From: CAYWTX01 sp964461295
Lineage (GTDB): Bacteria > Planctomycetota > Phycisphaerae > SM23-33
Assembly: GCA_964461295.1 (NCBI GenBank)
Contig: CAYWTX010000450.1
Location: 1-14,832 of the forward strand
Length of the DNA: 14,832 nucleotides
Direction: 5' to 3'
Position numbers and translations under genes: made by a program. The notes beneath the pieces are model-generated. The model was not told the DNA's origin, searched no databases, and saw only the letters and a program-made list of their open reading frames with translations. Shown piece by piece: positions 1-4,999 of this stretch. Every line of letters begins with the position of its first letter. Positions within the stretch are counted from its first letter, which is position 1.

Positions 1-27
1 GCCCCCCACCCCCTCCCGGCCGCTGGG

Positions 28-1764
28 TTGCCCCCCGCTGGACTAGATCTCCTATCAGTGATCCCCCACCGCGTCGGCGCATGGGTGAAAGACGGCGAGA
101 ATCCGCTTTTCTGGCTCCTTGTTCTGCTCTGTATTCTGCCTGTCTGGCTGGTCACGTACTTCCCCTCGCAGGACGGCCCCTCGCACCTGCACAACGCCCG
201 CATACTGCAGGAGTACCACAGCGCGGAACATCCGGCATATCGCCGGTACTACGAGTTGAACACAAGGCCCGTGCCCAACTGGGTCTCGCATCTGGTCATG
301 GCCGGGCTCATGTACCTGGTGCCCGGCCCGTATGCTGAGAGGATTCTTCTCACGGGATATCTCGTGCTGTTGCCGCTGGCCCTTCGGTACGCCCTGCGTG
401 CGGTGGGGCCTCGCTCCCGGTTCCTGGCAATTCTTGGCATACCATTCGTACAGAACAACATGTTCCATGCGGGGTTCCACAACTTCAATCTCGGGGTGGG
501 CATGTTCCTCGTGACGCTAGGCTATTGGGTACGACACGCGGAGCGATTCAGGCCCCGGAACGCCCTCGTGTTGGGATCGCTTATGGCGATCACGTATCTG
601 TGCCACCCCGTTCCCCTCGCAGCGGCTTGTATGGGCATAGCGGTGGTGGGGGCGTGGCAGACGATTGCCGCCATTGTCGACAGGAGAAGACGCGGCGAGC
701 CGCTGCTGCGGGCGGCGTGGACGGCGAACGGGCCGCGCATCGTCATGGCGTCCTGCGCGTGTCTTCCCACCCTCATCCTGATCCTTCTTCTTCTCGACCA
801 GCAGGACACCCGGATATCGTACGCCTCGATGGGCCTTCTCCAGACGCTGGGATGGAGGTCGGCGCAACTCCTGGGGCTCGTCTCACTGGTTTCCTATAGC
901 TCGCTGGAACTGGTGCTTTCATGCACGTTGGCCCTGCTCTTCCTGGGCATCCTGCTCCATGCCCTGCGGAGCCGAAGAGGGCCGAACGCACCGTCTCCCT
1001 GGAACGTATTCTCCCTCTTGACCATGGGCTATGCGGCAGTGTACCTCGTCGCGCCGGAGTGGGTGGGAGAATGCGGCGCGATTTCGAAGCGGATGAGCCT
1101 GTTTCCATGGTTCGCGCTGCTCCTCTGGCTGGCGGGTCGCCCCTATGGCGAGGTCGCCCGGAAGCGGATACAGGCTGGGGCGGCCTGCATCGCGCTGGCG
1201 TTCCTGGGCGTCCACGCCTCAACGTACCGCGAACTCGACAAGTACCTCATCGAGTACAACTCAGCGGGGGCTTGGGTTCAGCCCAATTCCACTCTTCTTC
1301 CGCTCTGCCTTTCCCCGCGCGGAATGACGCGCGACGGCAAGGACCTTTCGATACGCGTCGAGGTATTCCGGCATGCGGCGGGCTACATGGCAGTTCAGAG
1401 GGACCTGGTCGATCTGTCCAACTACGAGGCGGCCTACACGGTGTTCCCGATTCTCTTCAGGCGCGAGCTGAACCCGTTCACTCACATCGGCAAGATCGAG
1501 GCCGTGCCGCCGGTGGTGGATTTCGTGACCTATCACGCGCGCACAGGGGGGGAGGTCGACTACGTGCTGCTATGGGGCGTCACGGATGAAGGGCTGGCCG
1601 GCGAACGAATGAAGCCCATCATGGGGCAACTTGAGCAACGGTATGATCGGATCTATTCATCGCCACAGCACGGGCTGGCCCACCTGTACCGCCGCAGGGA
1701 GATGCGCTCCGAGTCTGTGAAGGAAGTTGCTGAGGCGATGGAGCACGGAACACGCATCGAATGA
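28..1764 (+). CDS. Polytopic membrane protein of unknown function, GT-C-like (5' end uncertain)
   Basis: I do not recognise a named family. The 578-residue product is strongly hydrophobic, with roughly ten to twelve membrane segments (for example residues about 27-45, 87-122, 150-170, 178-210, 238-257, 275-312 and 355-400), followed by a soluble tail from about 410. Just after the first segment, in what should be an extracytoplasmic loop, lies F-P-S-Q-D-G-P-S-H-L. An acidic residue in that loop is typical of GT-C fold glycosyltransferases and of related polytopic proteins with a D-x-P-x-H signature. A role in transferring lipid-linked sugars is therefore possible but is inference only. The start is unsettled: the frame is open from base 1, TTG 28, GTG 58 and GTG 85 are candidates, none has a clear Shine-Dalgarno sequence, and the true start may lie outside the window. 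The gene ends in TGA and converges on nth. Confidence 0.75.
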   Translation: MPPAGLDLLSVIPHRVGAWVKDGENPLFWLLVLLCILPVWLVTYFPSQDGPSHLHNARILQEYHSAEHPAYRRYYELNTRPVPNWVSHLVMAGLMYLVPGPYAERILLTGYLVLLPLALRYALRAVGPRSRFLAILGIPFVQNNMFHAGFHNFNLGVGMFLVTLGYWVRHAERFRPRNALVLGSLMAITYLCHPVPLAAACMGIAVVGAWQTIAAIVDRRRRGEPLLRAAWTANGPRIVMASCACLPTLILILLLLDQQDTRISYASMGLLQTLGWRSAQLLGLVSLVSYSSLELVLSCTLALLFLGILLHALRSRRGPNAPSPWNVFSLLTMGYAAVYLVAPEWVGECGAISKRMSLFPWFALLLWLAGRPYGEVARKRIQAGAACIALAFLGVHASTYRELDKYLIEYNSAGAWVQPNSTLLPLCLSPRGMTRDGKDLSIRVEVFRHAAGYMAVQRDLVDLSNYEAAYTVFPILFRRELNPFTHIGKIEAVPPVVDFVTYHARTGGEVDYVLLWGVTDEGLAGERMKPIMGQLEQRYDRIYSSPQHGLAHLYRRREMRSESVKEVAEAMEHGTRIE

Positions 1765-2092
1765 GGGCGAGCAATGAGCATTGGGATCGTCACGGTCTGG
1801 ACGGACCTCGGCGCGTGATCCCCCCTGCTTCACCAACTTGCTCAGGCTTTGCTTCGGGCTGTTGGCGGCGTCGGCGTCGCCGTCGCCCGCGGCGACACGC
1901 GCCTTGCGATACCCATGCTTCGGCCGCGGAGAGTCGGACGTCGGATGGGGGGCGCCCGGAATGTGATCCATAGTGCCGCTTGGCGCCGGGCGCGGTTACG
2001 GCCGAATGCCCGTGTTGTCCGGGCGAAGCGGCGCGATTCGCGAAGTTCGCGTCGCCGGCCCCGGCAACGGCGGCGGATGGGGCGTTGTGGGC
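1765..2092. other. Convergent intergenic region with small hairpins, no supported gene
   Basis: These 328 bases lie between the 3' ends of the membrane protein gene (+) and nth (-). Short open frames exist on both strands, but none has a ribosome binding site, a recognisable domain or believable composition. Two perfect small stems are visible: 1882-1896 (GTCGCC, loop CGC, GGCGAC) and 2008-2024 (GCCCG, 7-base loop, CGGGC). Either could help end transcription from one side, but neither is followed by a T tract, so a classical intrinsic terminator is not supported. Confidence 0.5.
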
Positions 2093-2746
2093 TCACGCAC
2101 TGAATGCCGAGGGGCAGAGCTTGTTCAGCGGGCAGAGGAGGCAGTTGGGTCGGCGGGCTGTGCAGACGCGCCGCCCGTGAAAGATCAGCAGGTGTGCCAG
2201 GAGCGTCCAGTTGTCGCGGGGGACGAGTTGCATCAGGTCGCGTTCGATCTTCTCGGCCTGGGCTTTGGCGGCGGCGGTCAGGCCGAGGCGTCCGGCGAGG
2301 CGTGCGACGTGGGTGTCGACGACGATGCCTTCGGATTTGTCGTAGGCGTTGCCGAGCACGACGTTGGCGGTCTTGCGGGCGACGCCGGGCAGTTGGAGCA
2401 GTTCGTCCATGGTGTCGGGCACGCGCCCGGCGTGTTCGTCGGCGATGATGCGGCAGGCGCCGCGGATGGCGGCGGACTTGTTGCGGAACAAGCCGGTCGA
2501 GCGGATCTCGCGCTGGAGGGCGGCCTGGCCGGCGGCGGCGAAATCCTCCGCGGCGCGATACTTCTTGAACAGGGCGGGCGTGACCATGTTGACGCGCTGG
2601 TCGGTGCACTGTGCCGAGAGGATGGTGGCGACGAGCAGCTCCAGCGGGTTGGAGTGATCCAGGGCGCAGCGGGCGTCGGCGTGGGTCTTCTTCAGGATGC
2701 CGATGATCTTCGCCGTTCGCCGCTTCTTGTGCGCGGTGGATTCCAT
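2093..2746 (-). CDS. nth: Endonuclease III (DNA glycosylase / AP lyase)
   Basis: This 217-residue protein has the usual length and all hallmarks of endonuclease III, which excises oxidised pyrimidines and cleaves the abasic site by beta-elimination in base excision repair. The segment L-L-V-A-T-I-L-S-A-Q-C-T-D-Q is at residues 37-50. The helix-hairpin-helix L-P-G-V-A-R-K-T-A-N lies at 119-128 with the catalytic lysine K125. The catalytic aspartate is D144 in V-D-T-H-V. A C-x6-C-x2-C-x5-C [4Fe-4S] ligand set is at C195, C202, C205 and C211. The ATG at 2746 is preceded by GGAG (2755-2752) at five bases, which fixes the start; a longer open frame upstream belongs to other sequence. It is the last gene of the minus-strand cluster, 100 bp after the stress protein gene, and may share its transcript. 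Function is near certain. Confidence 0.96.
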   Translation of the reverse strand: MESTAHKKRRTAKIIGILKKTHADARCALDHSNPLELLVATILSAQCTDQRVNMVTPALFKKYRAAEDFAAAGQAALQREIRSTGLFRNKSAAIRGACRIIADEHAGRVPDTMDELLQLPGVARKTANVVLGNAYDKSEGIVVDTHVARLAGRLGLTAAAKAQAEKIERDLMQLVPRDNWTLLAHLLIFHGRRVCTARRPNCLLCPLNKLCPSAFSA

Positions 2747-2777
2747 GCGTGCTCCGGTTTCGCTTGCGTGAGATGGT

Positions 2778-2831
2778 CTTCCCTGGGGCGATCCCACGGG
2801 GCGCAGCCCGTGGTCCTGGCCAGGAGGGAAG
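2778..2831. repeat. Nested palindrome between usp and nth
   Basis: Within the 100-bp gap there is an inner perfect 7-bp stem (CCACGGG 2794-2800 with CCCGTGG 2807-2813, 6-base loop). It is flanked by outer matching arms CTTCCCT (2778-2784) and AGGGAAG (2825-2831). The whole could fold as a two-tier cruciform or long RNA hairpin. It lacks a T tract on the nth strand, so it reads more like a REP-type dispersed palindrome or an mRNA processing and stability element than an intrinsic terminator. Copy number elsewhere cannot be judged from one window. Confidence 0.55.
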
Positions 2832-2846
2832 CCTGTTGCGGAGAGT

Positions 2847-3365
2847 CTACCGCGAAGCACGCCCCGAATCACTTTCCGCGCAGGTCGAGGGTGTGGAGGG
2901 CGCAGGCGATCCCCGCCGGGCGGGCGCCGGCACGACGACCACGGGCCACTGCCCGTGCCGCAGGACGCCGTCGCACACGCTGCCGGCCAGGAGGTGGTAC
3001 AGCGCCCCGTGCCCGTGGGAGCCCATGACGAGGAGCGCCGGGCGCAGGCGCCGCGCCTCGTCGATGATCTTGTCGGTGGGCGTGCCTCGCACCAGCAAGG
3101 CGGTCGCCTCCACGCCCGCGGCCCGGAGCTTGGCCTGGCAGTCCTGCACGGCGCGATGGTCGGCGCGGTGTCCCTCGGCGACCACGTCGCGATCGTGGAT
3201 GGCGGCGAAGTCTTCCGCCACGACGTTCGGCAACGGCACGGAGACGTGAATGACCCACACCTTCGCCTGCATGGCGCGGGCGAGCACAACGGCCTGGTCC
3301 AGGACGGCGTCGGTGGCGCTGGAGAAGTCCACCGGCACCAGGATGTTCGGCCTGTCGGTTGTCAT
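2847..3365 (-). CDS. Universal stress protein (UspA family, ATP-binding type)
   Basis: The 172-residue protein is a single Usp domain, a soluble cytoplasmic nucleotide-binding fold induced under stress. The first strand is N-I-L-V-P-V-D-F (residues 7-14), with D13 where the adenine-contacting aspartate sits. The ATP-binding signature G-x2-G-x9-G-S is exact at G115, G118, G128 and S129, followed by the last strand W-P-V-V-V-V-P. About 25 residues of Ser/Ala/Pro/Arg-rich tail follow the fold. The ATG at 3365 is chosen over a TTG at 3416 because GAGGAG sits eight bases upstream and because the longer frame would run through a consensus TATAAT promoter element. It lies between the mutY/GNAT remnant and nth. 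The family is clear, but the partner or signal is unknown. Confidence 0.93.
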   Translation of the reverse strand: MTTDRPNILVPVDFSSATDAVLDQAVVLARAMQAKVWVIHVSVPLPNVVAEDFAAIHDRDVVAEGHRADHRAVQDCQAKLRAAGVEATALLVRGTPTDKIIDEARRLRPALLVMGSHGHGALYHLLAGSVCDGVLRHGQWPVVVVPAPARRGSPAPSTPSTCAESDSGRASR

Positions 3366-3399
3366 TGCCGGTCTCCTCGGTTCTTGGTCTTCCGGGACA

Positions 3400-3405
3400 A
3401 TTATA
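3400..3405 (-). promoter_or_regulatory. Consensus -10 element (TATAAT) for the stress protein gene
   Basis: On the minus strand, TATAAT occurs 35 bases upstream of the usp ATG, in a region otherwise very GC-rich. It would start a transcript with a leader of about 28 bases. A TTGACC (3416-3411) lies only five bases upstream, too close to serve as its -35, and no good -35 is found at 16-18 bases. If used, it may depend on an activator or an alternative sigma factor. The element lies just downstream of the GNAT truncation scar. Confidence 0.45.
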
Positions 3406-3435
3406 GCCTTGGTCAAGCAGCGGGCGGCGGCGCGG

Positions 3436-3498
3436 CGCGGCGTCGTTGATGATCTCGAACATTGCCGGCACGTCGCTCGCGTCGCACTTGCGGATCAT
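3436..3498 (-). pseudogene. Truncated N-terminus of a GNAT-family N-acetyltransferase
   Basis: The ATG at 3498 overlaps the mutY TGA as ATGA and is preceded by AAAGGA at suitable spacing. The first 21 codons read M-I-R-K-C-D-A-S-D-V, then P-A-M-F-E-I-I-N-D-A-A. This closely matches the conserved start of a common bacterial GNAT acetyltransferase, where the N-D-A-A segment normally runs on into Q-A-Y-x-G-V-I-P-A-D. Here homology stops at the second Ala and gives way to an Arg/Pro-rich run that continues, out of frame, through the stress protein gene. The rest of a protein of roughly 160 residues is gone, which points to an internal deletion. That this was a functional, translationally coupled gene in the ancestor is inference. 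Family recognition rests on a short segment from memory. Confidence 0.6.
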
Positions 3499-4640
3499 GG
3501 GCTTGTCCTTTTCGTCAGGGCGATTCCTCGGAGCACCTTCCGTGTCGCGGCCGGGATGGGGTACTCGCTCAGCCTGGCGAAGGGGACCCATGCGACGGCG
3601 GCGCAGCCGATGGCTCTGGTGCGGCCGCGGATGCGGCGGCACCGGAAGGCGTGCAGCGTGACGCGCAGGTGCGAGTAGGCGTGGTCGACCTTCGCGAGCA
3701 GGCCCAGCGACTCCACGTCGAGGCCCACTTCCTCGCGGACTTCGCGAACGACGGCCTGATCGAGCGTTTCGCCGGCTTCGGGCTTGCCGCCGGGCAGTTC
3801 CCACAGCCCGCCAAGCATGGCGTCGTCGGGGCGGCGGTCCAGGAGCAGCCGCCCGCGGTCGCTGATGACGGCCACGGCGACGTGGTAATGCGGTACGGGC
3901 CGGCGGGGCGTCTTGCGCGGGAGGTCGGCCTGGCGTCCGGCGGCCGCCGCGCGGCATCGCCGGCCAAGCGGGCAGGCGGGGCAGTCCGGCCGGGTGGGCG
4001 TGCAGACCATCGCGCCGAGGTCCATCATGGCCTGGTTGAAGTCGCCCGCCTTGCCGCCAGGCAGCAGCGAATCGGCGGCGGCCTGGAGCTGCCTCGCCAC
4101 GGCCGGGCGGCGAGGGTCGCCGTCCAGGGCCAGCAGTCTGCACAGCACGCGGGCGACGTTGCCGTCCACCACGGCGGCGCCCTGGCCGAACGCGATCGAC
4201 GCGATCGCCGCGGCCGTGTAGGCCCCGATGCCCGGCAGGCGGCGCAGTTCGGCGGCCGTTTGCGGCAGGCGCCCGCCATGCTCGGCCAGGAGGACTCGTG
4301 CGGCCGCGTGAAGGTTCCGCCCCCGCGAGTAGTAGCCCATCCCCTGCCAGGCCTTGAGCACGTCGGCAAGGGGCGCCTCCGCCAGGGCCGCTGCCGTCGG
4401 GAACCGCCGCAGGAAGGGCTCGTAGTAGTGCAGCACCGTCGCGACGCGGGTCTGCTGGAGCATGACTTCGGAGACCCAGACGGCGTAGGGGTCGCTTCGC
4501 CGGCGCCAGGGCAGGTCGCGCCGCGCGTCGGCCCACCAGCGCAGGATCGCCCGGGCAATGGCCGTCCCACCCCCAACCGGTGGGCTTGGCCGGGAGGCGC
4601 GGGGCGAAAGCGTCGCCGAACGCTGTGAACGCCGTGACAT
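3495..4640 (-). CDS. mutY: Adenine DNA glycosylase MutY with intact C-terminal Nudix box
   Basis: MutY removes adenine mispaired with 8-oxoguanine. In this 381-residue protein the catalytic domain shows S-E-V-M-L-Q-Q-T with the general acid E58, the helix-hairpin-helix L-P-G-I-G-A-Y-T (135-142, with Y141 in the active site), the catalytic D159 in V-V-D-G-N-V, and [4Fe-4S] ligands C213, C220, C223 and C229 (C-x6-C-x2-C-x5-C). The C-terminal domain (about 250-370) is the 8-oxoG-recognising MutT-like fold with Y-S-H at 322-324, matching the F-S-H loop. It also holds a complete Nudix box: G285-x5-E291-x7-R299-E300-V301-x-E303-E304-x-G306-L307. The ATG at 4640 has no convincing Shine-Dalgarno sequence. 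About 25 residues precede the conserved fold, so a later start is possible. Its stop overlaps the GNAT remnant start by four bases. Confidence 0.95.
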   Translation of the reverse strand: MSRRSQRSATLSPRASRPSPPVGGGTAIARAILRWWADARRDLPWRRRSDPYAVWVSEVMLQQTRVATVLHYYEPFLRRFPTAAALAEAPLADVLKAWQGMGYYSRGRNLHAAARVLLAEHGGRLPQTAAELRRLPGIGAYTAAAIASIAFGQGAAVVDGNVARVLCRLLALDGDPRRPAVARQLQAAADSLLPGGKAGDFNQAMMDLGAMVCTPTRPDCPACPLGRRCRAAAAGRQADLPRKTPRRPVPHYHVAVAVISDRGRLLLDRRPDDAMLGGLWELPGGKPEAGETLDQAVVREVREEVGLDVESLGLLAKVDHAYSHLRVTLHAFRCRRIRGRTRAIGCAAVAWVPFARLSEYPIPAATRKVLRGIALTKRTSP

Positions 4641-4647
4641 GCCCCGA

Positions 4648-4677
4648 GGAATACCAAGACGAGGGGGCTGGTGTCAA
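4648..4677 (-). promoter_or_regulatory. Sigma-70-type promoter for mutY
   Basis: Reading the minus strand, a perfect TTGACA (4677-4672) is followed after 18 bases by TATTCC (4653-4648), which is preceded by TGG, an extended -10 form. Transcription would begin around 4641, at or next to the mutY ATG at 4640. That would make a leaderless message and fits the lack of a ribosome binding site there. Confidence 0.45.
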
Positions 4678-4815
4678 AGCGGACGATCCGTCCTTCCTGG
4701 AGGCGTGCCCGGAGAGCCGGGAATGGCGGCGGAAGCAGCGCGTCGCTTCGGCGCCAGGCCGGGGCGGCGGGAGCAGCGGCCGGGCCGGGCCGGAAAAAAG
4801 GCCGCAGGAAATCGC

Positions 4816-4843
4816 TTGACTTGACCGATGAACTGTTTAGCCT
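4816..4843 (+). promoter_or_regulatory. Possible promoter for the TPS locus
   Basis: TTGACT (4816-4821) is followed after 16 bases by TAGCCT (4838-4843), which keeps only the T-A-x-x-x-T positions of a -10. A run of six A residues at 4794-4799 lies about where an upstream activating A-tract would sit. TTGAC is repeated directly at 4821-4825. Transcription would start near 4850 and give a leader of about 150 bases containing two hairpins. The -10 match is weak. Confidence 0.3.
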
Positions 4844-4864
4844 CCTGGGCAGAGCATTTATGGT

Positions 4865-4920
4865 TTCCGGGGCTGCGCGCTTGCTGTTGGTCCTGGCCGG
4901 GCCGCTGCGCAGCCGCGGAA
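4865..4920 (+). other. Leader hairpin 1 upstream of tpsB
   Basis: GGCTGCGC (4871-4878) pairs perfectly with GCGCAGCC (4907-4914). A further TTCC (4865-4868) / GGAA (4917-4920) pairing lies outside a 2x2 internal loop. The loop of about 28 bases is GC-rich. This would be a stable domain in the 5' leader of the secretion transporter transcript. I could not match it to a known riboswitch class. Confidence 0.45.
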
Positions 4921-4928
4921 GGAATCCG

Positions 4929-4951
4929 TTCTCGCCGTATGTACGGGAGAA
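4929..4951 (+). promoter_or_regulatory. Leader hairpin 2, masks a Shine-Dalgarno-like GGGAG
   Basis: TTCTC (4929-4933), a bulged G, then CCGT (4935-4938) pair with ACGG (4943-4946) and GAGAA (4947-4951) around the loop ATGT. The right arm contains GGGAGAAG (4945-4952), a good Shine-Dalgarno sequence at about 11 bases from the ATG at 4961, which is in frame with tpsB. The pairing would hide it. If ATG 5000 is the only start used, the hairpin is simply part of the leader. Confidence 0.45.
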
Positions 4952-4999
4952 GTCCGCAACATGGCCGACTGGCTACAGAGGCGGCGGAAAGGCGGGATT

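Noticed and set aside
1657..1971. A small minus-strand frame of 104 codons in the convergent gap, with fairly normal composition at its start.
   Set aside because: It has no ribosome binding site, overlaps the 3' end of the membrane protein gene by over 100 bases and shows no recognisable domain.
1761..1973. A 70-codon plus-strand frame starting with an ATGA overlap at the end of the membrane protein gene.
   Set aside because: The overlap is suggestive of coupling, but the translation is Arg-rich low-complexity sequence typical of non-coding GC-rich DNA.
2869..4677. A minus-strand frame of 602 codons overlapping mutY and usp.
   Set aside because: Only its middle 21 codons (GNAT remnant) resemble a protein. 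The rest is antisense or alternative-frame shadow of mutY and usp.
4794..4799. Run of six A residues after GC-rich sequence, read as a terminator.
   Set aside because: It lies upstream of both divergent genes, so there is no transcript to terminate; an upstream promoter A-tract is the more sensible reading.
4894..4910. Sigma-54 promoter with GG-N10-GC spacing (TGGCCGGGCCGCTGCGC).
   Set aside because: Only the invariant GG and GC match. Such pairs are common by chance in GC-rich DNA, and the segment lies inside the leader hairpin.
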